A DNA stretch of 64,000 nt from Blastocladiella emersonii ATCC 22665 (GCA_025594325.1 JANHCV010000014.1:744001-808000), one strand, 5' to 3'. Shown: positions 11,759-23,579, counted from the stretch's first letter. Numbers and translations: made by a program. The notes: generated by a model from the letters alone, not told the origin.

Positions 11759-12321
11759 GTTGACGTAGTAGGAGGTCTGATCAGAGTGTGCGGAGAGCGA
11801 GAGCTTGGCCGTGGGAGGACCGGTGCTTTCAAGGACCTGCGCGCAGGCGAAACCGGGGCGTGAATCCGGTGGCCGTCCGTCCCCTGATCGGACTGACGTG
11901 GCGCCTCCACGTCGGCTACCGTGGCCGTCGCCACGTCAACATGTACCACGTCGACGTGTTTTAAGGGAGTGCGTCTCAATCTTTCGAGTGCTGACGTGGG
12001 AGACAACAATTGAGTTGCGGGGGTTGCCGAGCATTGCCCGCCGCAGTGCCTCGCGAGGTCGAGGGGTGTTTACAATCTAATCTTCACGTTGCATCTAGTC
12101 TTGCATCGCAGGAGGGTGCTTGGTTGTGCGTGCGCTTGAGAGCGTCGGGCGCAGAGTTGGTGATGCTGGTGGTGGCGGCGGTCGGTCACTCAAGCGGCGC
12201 CACCGGCGCCACATCACGCCGTGGCGCGACACGTCCTCTTCGGGCAGCCGCCGCTCAAAGCGAGAGCGTTTTGATGGGATAGCGCTATATTCATGATGAA
12301 TCGGATGTCTCATGACTGCGA
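11759..12321. other. Intergenic region with repeated CACGTC words
   Basis: No gene supported. The part nearest the 11158-11758 gene (about 11895-11995) carries several CACGTC/GACGTGG words, also present upstream of its paralogue at 61053. The rest (12000-12300) shows nothing recognisable. Confidence 0.5.
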
Positions 12322-13494
12322 TCACTCCTCCGAGGCGACACGACTCGGAATGAGGCCAGAGCGCTTCCACCACGCAACAACACGCGTATGGCCGAAGTTG
12401 GCGGCCGCATCGACAGCAGTCGTATCGATCTTGAGCTGCACACTCGACTTGACCCACCAGTCAAGCCGCGCAATAACCTTGTCCTCGTCGCTTCTCGCAG
12501 AAACGTGCGCCCAGCTGTTTGGGCAGGCGAAGCGGTCTTCGGGAAGATTTGCAAAAAGCCAATCTAGACTCTTGAGCTTGCTTTTGTAGCTGGCGTCCTC
12601 AATGATCTCCTCCCACAGGTTGCTGCACAGGCCGTAGCCATCAAGCTCGACGCCGTACGCCGGGGCGTTATAGTATACCCAGTCAAGCGTGTCCGTGTTC
12701 TCAGCGGACACAAGGTCCGCGACAATTTTACCCCAGTCGGCGTCGTTGAGCCACTCGCGCCACATCTTGGACTCGGACATGATTGTGAGGACGTCGAAGC
12801 TGTCTGCCATGAGCGCCGTGTAGGCGAGATCACACGAATCACCAGCATCCCCGATGCCGTCGCGAATTAACCATTCGACGATCCCAAAGTCATCGCGCTC
12901 AATGGCGGCGTCGACCGAGCGTTTCGAGAACAACGGCCCAAAGCGCGACTCCATCCACCAAGCGACGGTCGAGTCGTGGCCAGCGCACATGGCCTCGTCC
13001 AAGGCGCGTGTCGTGTAGTTGTTAATAATATCGCGCTCGTCGAGCCACTCGAGGACATCTTCGTGACCGTGCGCGGACGCCTCGTCGACGAGCCAGGTCG
13101 AGCTCCAGCAGTACGAATTGAACGCAAGCAACTCCTCGAGACCCGCGATGTCGCCCGTGGCGCATAGGAGCGCCGCGTAAAAGTCGGCGCGGAGGCAAGC
13201 CGCGTCCTCCTCGTCGTTGCTTTTGCAGTCCTTGTCGGCGCAGCGGATTTGAATCAGCCTGGTCCGAAGCTGCGCATTCTTACGCTCCATCACGGCACGG
13301 ATGAAGCGCGTGTGCACAGACCAGCGGAGCACGACTCGATGGAGCCGAGCGAGGTTGGGCGCGACCCGCAGCAGCGGAAACGGGTCGGTTCCAATTGGGT
13401 CGTCGAGGACGACGCGGACCAAGATATCCTCGATGATCGACATCGGGAGCACTGCGGGGTGCGATTGCATCGAGTTACATTTATGAGAATCCAT
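12322..13494 (-). CDS. Ankyrin-like 'WW' family protein, intact (390 aa)
   Basis: Intact single-exon member of the ankyrin-like family. Start chosen at 13494 (MDSHKCNSMQ) because it aligns with the start of the 9846-11030 protein; an in-frame ATG upstream would add about 30 unconserved residues. The N-terminal block is SIIEDILVRVVLDDPIGTDP. Repeat units include TTRALDEAMCAGHDSTVAWW and ERDDFGIVEWLIRDG. Between residues 90 and 105 there is an acidic insert (CKSNDEEDAA) absent from the closest member. The C-terminus ends TRVVAWWKRSGLIPSRVASEE, which is the model used to read the broken ends of the neighbours. Function unknown. Confidence 0.78.
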   Translation of the reverse strand: MDSHKCNSMQSHPAVLPMSIIEDILVRVVLDDPIGTDPFPLLRVAPNLARLHRVVLRWSVHTRFIRAVMERKNAQLRTRLIQIRCADKDCKSNDEEDAACLRADFYAALLCATGDIAGLEELLAFNSYCWSSTWLVDEASAHGHEDVLEWLDERDIINNYTTRALDEAMCAGHDSTVAWWMESRFGPLFSKRSVDAAIERDDFGIVEWLIRDGIGDAGDSCDLAYTALMADSFDVLTIMSESKMWREWLNDADWGKIVADLVSAENTDTLDWVYYNAPAYGVELDGYGLCSNLWEEIIEDASYKSKLKSLDWLFANLPEDRFACPNSWAHVSARSDEDKVIARLDWWVKSSVQLKIDTTAVDAAANFGHTRVVAWWKRSGLIPSRVASEE

Positions 13495-13710
13495 GGTTGC
13501 GTGCTTCGGGGCCATGACGAGGGAGATGCGACGCGACGCGTGGTGCGCGGCTACTTCGCTCCACGCGCCGTTCGTTCCGACCACTCTGTGTGTAGGACGA
13601 AACGAAATAGGGAGGGTTTGCCTCGAAAAAATGGACGCAAGGTTGTCAAGAAGATATATTCACATGTGGGGAATGCTTGCGGAACCACAGTCGGAGCAAT
13701 CAGGCGAGGA

Positions 13711-14901
13711 TCATCGCCGTTCCTGTTCTGATTCCGTAACAAAGTACTCGTTTGCGAGACCAGAGTCCTTCCACTAGGCAACGATCCGATGGAAACCAAG
13801 CTCAACAGCCTTTGAGATCGCAGTCGTGTCAACGGGAAGCAATTTGCCGGACTGAAGCCACCACAAAAGGCACGCGACAACCTGGGCTTCGTCCTGGCAG
13901 GTGCCCACGTTCGCCCAAGTTTTGGGACAGGCAAAGTGATCCTGAGGAAGCGACTTGGCGAGCCAGGTGAGGCTGACCATCTTGTTTTGTACGCTTGCGT
14001 GAGCGATGACGGCTGTCCAAAACACGCGTTCTGCGCCAGCGACAACAATTGTGAGGACTTTTGCTCGCGACTTGGTAAGAATCCAATCAAGCGACGCCGT
14101 GTTCTCGGCAACGATCAAGCGCTTGATGAAATTAATCCACCTGATTTGGGACACACAGCGAATCGACGAATCAGTAGACGTCATGCCTTGAAGCGTGGCG
14201 AAGCTGCCAGCCATAAGCGCTATGGTTCCAAAACGACCAGCCGCGGCTGGCAAGAAACGAGGTTCCCTCACGATCCATTTGAACGTTTCGAAATCGTCGT
14301 GCTCAATGATACCCTTGACGGCGTGAAACGTGAAGTCGAGGGGGATGTGATGGTCCTTCCACCACTGGACTGCCGCCCAATGCCCACCACAGACAGCAGC
14401 TTCAATTGCGCGATCCGCAACTTGGGAACGATAAACTTTGCTGTCGAAGAGCCACTGCAGAACGTCTTGATGGCCGTATGATGACGCCTCAAAGTACAAC
14501 ATGCTTTGGCCGCGCTTGAATGTGTTTGAGTCAAGCCACGCTTCCAGTGCACGGACATCACCAGCTGCACAAGCCAGGCGGGCAACGAAGTTGAATTGAC
14601 GATGGCATTCATCCTCTCCGCTCTTGTTGTGAGACAGGTCCGCAGGCTGTCGAAGCTCGTAGACTTGGTCGCGCAGCGACACGCTGTTTGGCTTCAACAG
14701 CATTCGATAGAAGCCGCCGTGAGTCGACCACCGGAAGATGGCACAACGGAGCTGAGTGAGCCCGGGAGCAACGCGCAAAAGCGGGAGCGGATCCACGCCG
14801 CGGGGGTCGCCACGAACGACCTTGACGAGAACGGCCTCAATGAGCGAGAACGGCAGGATTGGCAGCTGCAGTTGCATGAAGTCAATTTCGTTTGAATTCA
14901 T
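13711..14901 (-). pseudogene. Ankyrin-like 'WW' family protein, TAG at C-terminal conserved Trp
   Basis: Start at 14901 (MNSNEIDFMQ). About 375 residues are open, with the family block SLIEAVLVKVVRGDPRGVDP and repeats such as ADRAIEAAVCGGHWAAVQWW. TAG at 13774-13776 replaces the first Trp of the last WW pair: relatives read VVAWWKRSGL, here IVA-stop-WKDSGL. The same frame then continues for 21 codons to a TGA at 13711, matching the family C-terminus in length. Only about 5% of the protein would be lost, so the shortened product could still work, and calling it a pseudogene is cautious. TGG to TAG is the change expected from C-to-T at a CpA on the other strand. Confidence 0.6.
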
Positions 14902-15668
14902 TGCGATATGCGCTTTCTGACGTGCTGGAGAGAGCCTTGTCTGCGAGCGAGCAATGCAATGAGTGGCGATGGTGCCACTTAGGCTTGGCGTCAACTCGAA
15001 TGCATGCATGCAACGAGCGCATTCCATCGGACGATGAGCTGTGAACTAGGTGCAAGAAATCCCTCGCTGTGCGTCTGCGCAAAAGGTTCGAGAGCAGACG
15101 CGAGCTTGGGGCGTCGCGGCGCGCGTCGTTGAGGATCGTCTGTGCCGGTACTCAACGTTGCGGCGGCCCGTCCACTCACCCGCATTTATGAAGGAACGAT
15201 CAGAGAGAGGAAATGCGGGGGTCGGAGTCGCGCATTTCGGGCGGTGCGAGACAGCGACGCGTTTGTCACGTGCGTTTCGCGAGACAAAGTGACGGACGCG
15301 TCTCGCCCGCTCGCGCGCGCTTCCACCGGCTCGTGCATCGCATCATCCCGGAAGTATTCTCTCTCCGCTACATGCTATATGCAACGCCACTGTGTGCATT
15401 GGCGAGGATGGATCATGGGTCGTTGGCCAACGGCTCCTCGCCGCCGGGACCTCATGCATCGAGGAGGCTCCATCATCGCTACGATCCGTGCCGGAGATGC
15501 CTGAGGAGTGACCTCCGCGGAGGTGTTGGCGGCGACCCGCCCTCGGTGCCCCGCATCCAGTGCATCCGGTATTCGACGCCACAACCCTTCCCTTCAGCTG
15601 CGCCTTCGCTCGCGCTCTCTCCCTCTCTCCCTCGCTCGCCGACCGCATCGGGCACTTGACGCACCACC
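14902..15668. other. Intergenic region and promoter of the 15669 gene
   Basis: Open stretches here have no recognisable homology. The last 60 bp before the ATG at 15669 are a pyrimidine-rich run (alternating CT, about 15617-15642), a common fungal core-promoter feature. The far side is the 5' flank of the minus-strand ankyrin-like gene. Confidence 0.45.
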
Positions 15669-18600
15669 ATGCAAGCTAATGCAATTGCCGCAGCGGACGC
15701 GGCGATGGGCGGTGGCGGAAGCGCGCACTCGCGCTCTCGAGTCGTCCTCTTCCTCGCCGTCGCCGTCGCCGTCGCCGTTTTCGGCTCGTACGGCGCCGGG
15801 CTGGTCGTCAGCTACTTTCGCTCCGGCTCCAAGGCTCGCAATGTGCCCGCGAAGCCCATGTTTGGTGGAACACTTTCGGGTACGTCCCCGCTGCGCGGAC
15901 GGAACGACAACGGGCCCTTAACCAAGATCCCGCTGCGTAGATGCCGACCTCAACCTGATCCGCGACGCTTTCATGAACCTCGACGGCGCAGCCGAGACCG
16001 AGCTCGTGCTCCGTGCCAGGGAACTGTGCATGCAGCTTGATTCTTCGGGTACGCCACATGCATCGCCGACTCCTGCAGGCCAGAGCGAAGCTCACGCCGC
16101 TCCGTTGTAGACGACGATCTCAACGCGCCGCTTAACGCGCTCGGCTCCAAACGCAGCCCTTCCCGCGCTGCTGCCGCCGTCCTACTGCGCGGCGTGATTG
16201 AGAAGCGTACGCTTGCCTCGAGAGACTCTCCTCTTGCACAAACCGACTCACGAAACTAGCCGCCGTGTAGCCGAGTATGCAGCGTCGCTCGCGGACCCGC
16301 TGCTTAAGCGCATCGTTGCTGGCCTGCCGACCGAGTCGAATCCGGCCACCAAGACGCTCATCGTCAGCATGCTTCCGGTGCTCATCCTCCAGGGTACGGT
16401 GCGAAGTCGGACCCGCGCGCGCACACGTTCGCTCGCTGATCTCACCCAACCCTTAGACTCGGTTGTCGCGCAGCTTTTGAAAGAGAGCGACACGGTGAAG
16501 CTGCTCGTCCAGCTCGCCTTTAAACCCGCGGTTGACGCGCCTGCCCTGCGCTTCCATGCGTGGAACTCGACCATGCTCCTCCTTCAACGCGGTACGCGCG
16601 ACATCTGTCCATTCTGGGCGTGGATAGCTCACCATGGTCAGACTTGTGTAGCGCCTCCGCCGACCCTTCCCCATTCCCTCCTTCTCGCCGTCATGCTACG
16701 CGTGGTCCCCGCCATGTCCAACGTCCGCGAGGACTCGACCTGGCGCGCCCGCTATACGGCCATGTTCGAGTACGCTGCCGCGCGGACGTGCGACGACACG
16801 GAGTGGCCCAATATCTTCTCCGCGTGGGTCTTCTCGGGCATCAACGCCATGAACGACGCCTTCCGCCTCCTCACCAACGACAAGGTGCAGGCTCCGAGCA
16901 CCGCGTACATCCTGTTCGAGGTGCTCGCCCGAAACCCCGTCGTTTGGCGCGACGAGATTGAAAAGTGCTCGGAGAAGCTCGTAGACGGGATGCTGGCTGC
17001 GTCGAGCGGTGGGACCGCGAACCATTTCGTGGACACGCTCGTGTCGATGCTCGTCAACTGCAGTGCATTTTCCCTCACTGCTACCCCTGTCTCGGACGGA
17101 CGCCACTCACACGCTCCATCTCATGTAGACCGCGTGGCCAAGCACCTCGTCGAGATGGGCAAGCTGCACCAGTTTCTCGTCAGAAGTAAGGACGCGTTGA
17201 CCGCGCCAAACGCGCCGGTGTGCGAGCTGCTGGTGGCCCTGACCGCCTTTGACATGAACTACGGTACGCGTGCTTCGTCCTCCCTCCCCTCGCGCCTGCT
17301 AACCACGACCGTCCCACTATAGCCATCGCCACGTCCGAACTGCAGAAGACGTTCGTCATCGACTTCGCGTACGAGCGGCTCGCCGAGCAACCGGACTACA
17401 TGATGTTCCTGCTCCGCCACGGTCCCGACACGGACCGCGTCCCCCGCGAGCTTGCCGCATCCGTGGCCTCGTTCGCCAAAGCTGACACCTTTTCCAGCAA
17501 CCGGGAGCAGGAGACCACACTGCTGTCCGCCGCGCTGCACCTGCTTGGTGCCTCGCCCAGCTCCGCGGCCGAGCTGACCGAGAACGGAAACCTCATGACC
17601 CTGATCCAGCGGTTCGCGCGCGACCCGCGAATGCGCGAGCGCCCCGAGTTCTCGCGGCTCGTCGCGCTGCTCACCGACGCGCGGCCCGACCTGCTTGACT
17701 CGCTCATCGCCACCGTGTACGACCCGCTCCTCGCACAGCTGCACGCCGCGCTCGCCGACTCGGTCGAGCCCGCCCTCGCGACGCTGCGCGCGGTCCGCGA
17801 GACCCGCGGGCGGTTCGATGCGGACACGGTCAGCATGCTCAACGCGCGGCTCAAGGGCGTCGAGTCGCTCGCGTCTGCGTTCCTGTGCCATCTCAGCCCC
17901 GTCATCGTCACGGCCGCGTCGCGCGACTCGCCCGCGGCGCGCCACGCCATGGCCGACATCCTCGCGCTGTGCGAGCGCGTCCTGCTCGCTGTCGTCACGG
18001 ACAACGACGGCCGGTTGTTCTCGATCCCCGGTTTGTTCTCCGTGCTCGAGAAGTTCTCCAAGCACCGTGGGCTCGAGCTGGGCGGCGCGGCCAGCGAGTT
18101 CCACGTCGACGCGGCATTCGCGACCAAGTCGCAGCTCCTCCCGAACCTCCTCGGCGTACCGTACACCCTGCTTGCCGCGCTCGTCCAGTACGACGAGCTG
18201 CGCGGCCCGATCCTCGACCTACTCCCGCTCATGGCCCTCGCCGCGGCGCGGTTCAAGCTCGACGCCCCCTTCGCCCACTTTGCCGCCGTGTCCCTGCATG
18301 CGCCATGCGACGCGCAGATCGCGCTCGACGGGATCGCCGAGACCATGTACCGCACGGCCGTCGCCAGCAACAGCGGCAGCATTCCGCATCCCGCCGTGCA
18401 CGAGTTCCTCAGCCGCGCCATCGTCCGCGACGCTGTGCTAGACGCGGTGCACTGGGCCGACGTCACGGGCAACGCGCCGACGGGCTGCCGCGGAACCACG
18501 ATCCTCAACTCGGCCCACACTATGAACACGGCGCGCGCGTCGCACGGCGTCGTCAAGGGGCCGAACAGCGGCAAGTTCGCGTTCCCCGTCGAGCGGTCGA

Positions 18601-19931
18601 GCGCTGGAGTGCTGCTGATCGGGTGGACGGTGCACGCGGGCCCGCTGCGCGGCAACGACTACTCGCTCGCGCTCGCCGGCGAGGACCACGACACGTACCT
18701 GGTTGACTTTCACGCGATGCACGCGATTCACGCGGGCAAGACGCGGTACCTCGGCGGCAAACCGGCGGCGCCGCTCGACACTCGCCCGCTCGTCGTCACG
18801 CTCGATCTCGAGACGGGCGAGATGTCGGGCGCGCCGGCGCTCGGCAAGCCGCTGGTGGTCCTGTTCCGCGGGCTCGACATGAGCAAGACCTGGTACCCGG
18901 TCGTCGTGCAGCGGCCCAACTCGTGCTCGGCCGCGCGGTTCGACCTCGCGCCGCCCAAGTTCACGCCCGTCGCCGACGCCGTCGCGCGCGGCACCGCGGT
19001 CCCCGTGCGCCCGCTCGCTGCCGTCGAACTGTCGCCGCCCTTCCCCGAGTCGCTCCCGCTCTTCGCGTCGTTCGGCGCCAACCCGAACAGCACGTTTGGC
19101 TCGGACTGGCTGTACTTTTCGGCGTACTACGAGACGGCGCTCGTCGCGGCGCGCGCACCGTGCACGGCGACCGGCCTTCGCGCAGCGAGCGGCGCGCACT
19201 ACCTGTGGGTCGCCGCGGCGAACGGCGTCGAGTACTCGGTCCAGTTTGTCGTCGGCCACCACCCGAGCCTGCCGCCGCACGGGCGCGCGAGCGCGGTCGA
19301 GGACTCGGTCGAGTGGAACGAGTGGGTGCCCGCAGTCGCCGAGTTCCTCGCGACGAACCCGGCGCGGCCCGCCGGCGTGGCTCATCAGGACCCGCTCATC
19401 GTCACGTTCGCGCTGCGCGAGGGCTCCGACAAGCCGGGCAAACGCGCGTGGGTCCTGTCGTGGGCGTCGGTCGGCGACGCGACGAGCAACGACATCCAGG
19501 GCATGTTCCTCGTGTCCTCCTACGTGCTCCCGCCCACGACCCCCGCGGCGGCGCAAGAACCCGCGCAGCCGGTGCGCATGGAGCTCGGCGTCGCCGGCGG
19601 CCGCCCGCGGCTGACGCGCGCGCAGCGCAACGACCCGGAGAAGAAGGCGCTGGTCGAGACGATTTTCTTCCTCGCCGTGACCAAGGGCCACCGCGGAACC
19701 ATGGCCCCGGCCGACCTCGCGATCCACTTCCGCATCCACAGCGCGGCGGGCGACGACGAGGCCCTGATCCCGGTTATTCTCGGCGCGAGCAGCGTCAGCC
19801 TCAACCTGCGCGTCACCGAGGACGGCAGCGCGGCGGAGGGGCCGCTCGGCCGCGGGAACGCCAAGCTCGCGCGCGGGGTGATGCGTCGATGGGGAGCGCT
19901 CGATGGCGATGAGACGGATGATGGCGAGTAG
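15669..19931 (+). CDS. Membrane-anchored large protein with SPRY-like region, 8 exons (about 1275 aa)
   Basis: Exons: 15669-15879, 15941-16048, 16111-16206, 16271-16393, 16457-16591, 16652-17062, 17129-17263, 17323-19931. Seven introns of 59-66 bp are all phase 1; six begin GTACG (the sixth GTGCA) and all end TAG. The joined frame is open throughout. Near residues 25-50 is one strong membrane helix (VVLFLAVAVAVAVFGSYGAG) after a short Ala/Gly leader, suggesting a signal anchor. Residues about 60-700 are mostly helical and HEAT-like. Around residues 825-935 the pattern VLLIGWTVHAGPLRGNDYSL, then VVTLDLETGEMSGAP, then KTWYPVV resembles a SPRY/B30.2 domain. The last 100 residues end in an acidic DGDETDDGE tail. 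I do not recognise the orthologue; a membrane-linked ubiquitin-pathway or scaffold protein is a guess. Confidence 0.78.
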
Positions 19932-20044
19932 ATCTGATGAGTGTATTGTGGACCAAAATTTTAGAGAGTTGCGTTCATGAATGCAAGGTGAGACGTAAAG
20001 TGATGCGTCGTTTCTTATCCTCGAGATTGTACTTGAGAGTCCGA

Positions 20045-20598
20045 TCAACAGAGCCGCTGAGGGCCTGCGCGGCGAGTGATTTTGCGAAGCCAGGTCACGA
20101 TCTTGGTCTTGTTGTCCGCGCGGGCATACTCGAGGATCTCGGACCAAAACTCGTTGTCAGAGTGTGGTTTGGGGATGCCGAAGCCGCCTTCCAACGCCGT
20201 TGAGTACACCCAATTGAGCGAGACCATGTCCTTGGCGTCCACGAGGCACTCGACCAGCTCGAGCCAATCGATTTCGCAGACCCAGTCGTTCCAGCACGAA
20301 TCCCGTTCCTTGAGACTGTTCATCATGCCGAGGTTTCCCGACACAAGCGCCGCATGCGCGAGCTCGGTCGTATCGCCCAGGGTGCTTGGATCGCCTTGCG
20401 CAAGCCAGTTCAAAAGTTCGAAATCGTGTCGCTCAGCGACGAACTTGACAGCACGGTCCGAGAAGCAGGGCTCGACTCGCTTATCAATCCACCATTCGAT
20501 TGTCTCGCCGTGTCCGGCGCACAGGGCCTCGTCAATTGCACGTTCTGTGTGCTCCGCGAGCAAACCGTGGCCTTCTAGCCACACCAGTACGTCGGTCT
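20045..20598 (-). pseudogene. Ankyrin-like family fragment, both ends missing
   Basis: About 185 residues of the ankyrin-like family (TERAIDEALCAGHGETIEWW, ERHDFELLNWLAQGD, VSLNWVYSTALEGG), roughly residues 140-330 of a full member. The N-terminal side stops abruptly at about 20598, where Helentron sequence begins in the opposite orientation. The C-terminal side ends IVTWLRKITRRAG-stop at 20045, lacking the last two repeats and the WW tail. No start codon fits, so it is a remnant. It could be a host gene cut by the transposon or a gene piece picked up by it. Confidence 0.7.
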
Positions 20599-21965
20599 GG
20601 CGCGGTCGCCACGCCGAGCCGCGGTCCAAGTTCCGCAAGACGCATGCTGCAGTTGGCAAGCTCATTGTCGCGATGCGCGCGACCAAAGTCGTTCCCGTGC
20701 CGCTGTTCAACAAGCAGGTCAGCCAGTCGTCCGACATTGGCAGCACTGAGTCGCGCGCCATGATCTCCATGATCCTGTTCAAGCCGTTCTGCGCCATCAA
20801 CGAGCTGGCCCCGGCTCGCGGCGAGGAGTGGTCGCATACGCTCGATCTCTTCAAGAACACGCAATGTGCGGTATCGGTACCGCACTCTCGGCGACCAAGC
20901 CGGTGAGTGACAAAGCCAAGGCCAAGCTCGAGGTGTTGTTCCGAACCGTCAAGTTTGTCCTCATTGACGAGATCTCCATGGTCGGCGCCGAGCTCTTTGC
21001 CGCCATGCACTTGCGCTTCGACGCGCTGTACCCGAGCCACGACCATCGTCCGTTTGGCGGCCTGCACGTCCTCACGTCCGGCGATTTCCTCCAGTTCGAG
21101 CCCGTCATGGCCCGCTCGCTCACGGTTCCATCCGAGCAGCTGGTCGAACGCGCACCCGAACCTGAGGTGGATGCTGCTCATGATGGAGACTCGATGCAGG
21201 TCGACGGCGAGCCTCAGCAGCAGAAGAAGAAGCGCGCATCGCAGTGTAAAGAGCGGCCAGCGCTCAGCGGTCAGCAGAACTCAAACTGACGCCAACATTG
21301 GTCGCGATCAGTGGCTCGCCTTCGACTCGGCCTTCTTCCTCGTCCAGCAGATGCGAAAGTCGGGCGACGCGAGCTTCCTCAACGTGCTCCAGGACCTGCG
21401 CAACTGCGTCGTCTCATTGCGCTTGATTGATTGAGTACCTCGGCTCGCGTCGAGCAGACGTCGTGCTGGGCCAGCACCCAGACCAGCTCGACGACTGGAG
21501 CGACCAGGTCCTCGTCACGGCGCAGAACTCGGTGCGCGACGCGTGGAACTCGATGGCCGCCGCAAAACACGCGCGTCGCCTCGGACTCCAACCTGACGAG
21601 ATCTTTGACCTCGAGTGCGTCAATCTCGTCCGCAAGCCCTCGGCAACCGGACCACTCCTATGGCGGCAGCTCGTTGTTAAGAGCAGCGGTCAGAGCGAGA
21701 GCGACCAGCGCATGCTCAACTTCGCAAAACTGCTTCCCTCAAGCAAGACGGACCACATCCCGGCTACCCTCAAGCTGTGTGCTGGCGCGCGTGTCATCGT
21801 GACGCGAACAATCAACATGCTGTACGTCGTCGCATGACGTTGACCGATTCTTCAACGAGCCCACTAAGCACTAAGTATCAACGCCAAGCTTCTCCGCCTC
21901 CAGGCATTGCTAGCCAGTCTAGTCGCCTACTGCTGAGACAGAGTGTGTAACGCACACACCCCTAG
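20599..21965 (+). mobile_element. Helentron copy 2, 5'-truncated
   Basis: Plus-strand Helentron sequence starting without its 5' terminus at the ankyrin-like fragment and ending in CTAG at 21965 followed by T. The 3' end has GCCTACTGCTGAGA, then the GTGTGT/ACACAC hairpin, nearly identical to copies 1 and 3. Coding pieces match copy 1 (VGKLIVAMRATKVVPVPLFN, MVGAELFAAMHLRFDALYP, DQVLVTAQNSVRDAWN) with frame changes near 20870, 21285 and 21430. A piece VGKLIVAMRA runs directly into CGIGTALSATKPVSDKAKAK, so several hundred bases present in copy 1 are deleted here. It keeps more helicase sequence (CAGARVIVTRTINM) than copy 1. Confidence 0.78.
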
Positions 21966-21991
21966 TCCTTTCATCAATCACGGTTACTCAT

Positions 21992-23579
21992 TCACTTCAT
22001 GTTCGCGGGCATCACCCGCGCTGCATTGAGTCCGTTCAAACGGCATGCCTCGAGGAAAAACTCGCGGAAAGGATCCGTGGCCATCGTTGCTAGGGCAGTT
22101 GTAACGATTTCCGCAATCGATTCGCGGCCAGCGCGGGTGTCCAGTCGCCGATCTCTCACCTGCAGCATGACCAGGTATACTGCAGTTTGGAGCAGAGTCA
22201 ACGGACAGTTGTGATCAAGCGCGCCAGGCGGAATCATCCGCCACACGCCCCGAGGACTGTCTGCGGTGACCCGGAGATATTCGTCACGCAATACCCTGGG
22301 TGAAGCGCGGTACAGCTGCTCGATGATCCACGCACGTTCCGTTCCAAGGCCACGCGTCCCGTTCGCAAGTTCTGCGCGGCGCCGCGAATCGGTCTCGATC
22401 AAGGCCGCCTCGGAAAAGAGCACGTCGCGCGCTCGCCCGGTAATCGTTGAAGCACACAGTCGGAATTTGGTCACCTTGGTGAGAATGAGATGAACAGCAA
22501 ACTGCCACAGGTCCCAAGTCGCGTCAGGAAGATCGGCAGGCGGTACGTTCGCGCACTCCATTGGGCGAAACGGGATAAGCTTCCTGGACGCACCCGCACC
22601 ATCCGCAGTTGAGACAAGCGCTGCTGACGAAGTTTGGGCTGGTACACTGCGACCAATGCGGTACCTGTGAAACGCATCGATGAGCTCATCCTCGGAAGGC
22701 ACAGCTGGGATAACGATTGCAGGCAACTTGAGACGCGCGTCTCGCGTGAACACTTGCAGCGGAAGCGGATTGATGGAGGTGCTCAAGCACGTTGGGCCGC
22801 CACCACTTGAGCGCCACGAGCACAAGATAGTCAATAGAGGTTGAAGATTGGATTTCCTCTGATAGTGAAGTGGAGAACGAGGAGCTTGAAGCACGCCAGT
22901 CCGGGTCAATGTTCGACCAAAAGTCAAACTTGATTTCGCTGGGCGTGGCCGGGAACTTCAAGAGTACATCGAGGACGTAGGTCAGCTGATTTATGCGGCC
23001 CTGCGCGACAAACACCATGGCGAGCTGGGCCAGGCCAAGCAAGTGAGGCGAAACTGGTCGCGCTTCTGGCGATGTGCCGAAATCTGCTCCCGGAGTGTTG
23101 GGCGCAGGGATCGGCTCGAGCGTGTGATTAAAGTAGTTCTCAATGAGTCGGGCAACAATGGGTTCGTCAAACACATCGGCCGATGGAAGGCAGCGCACAC
23201 GGTCAGTCTTGCGGCGTGATGCCGCATCCCGCTCAAGGCAAGCAAGATGGTGTAGGTAAGGAGCAAGTGGCATTTCCGACGACCGCGGGGTGACGGGGTG
23301 GCGATAGTCATGACGGTCACACGGGCACTTGTCTGCGGCGCACGGATGCACGGCGCCCCACTCGCACAAGTCGGGCCGGAAAAGGTAGGTGCATCGCCAA
23401 ACCCACTGGTTGGCAGATTCAAGGGCGATTTCAGCAAAGCCGCTTGCAGCAAGTGGGATGGCGAGCCGAGGGACAGAAAGCCGCAGGACGTGACCGACGA
23501 GTTCCGCGGGAAGGTCCGAAAAGCCAAACGAGTCAGATCCCTCGAGCATATTGCAAGCAGTTATTTCATCCGGTTCCAT
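21992..23579 (-). pseudogene. Divergent F-box-like family gene with internal deletion and frameshift
   Basis: Third relative of the genes at 141-2593 and 2965-5411. Start at 23579 (MEPDEITACNM). A good F-box-like segment (FSDLPAELVGHVLRLSVPRL) lies near residue 20. Unlike the relatives it then has a Cys/His-rich stretch (HPCAADKCPCDRHDYRHP) that could bind metal. Around 22790 the frame ending ALKWWRPNVLEHL gives way to another frame reading INPLPLQVFTRDARLKLPA. The relatives have about 100 more residues between these blocks, so an internal deletion left a frame change. The downstream part (to 21992) has WRMIPPGALD, matching the PDGALDG block. Its stop lies 27 bp from the Helentron 3' end. Confidence 0.6.

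Noticed and set aside
15213-15659. Small gene upstream of 15669
   Set aside because: Open only because of GC content; no homology, no splice-supported structure, and it occupies the promoter region.
18438-20147. Minus-strand open frame of about 570 codons opposite the SPRY-like gene
   Set aside because: Low-complexity Arg/Glu-rich shadow of a well-supported multi-exon gene.
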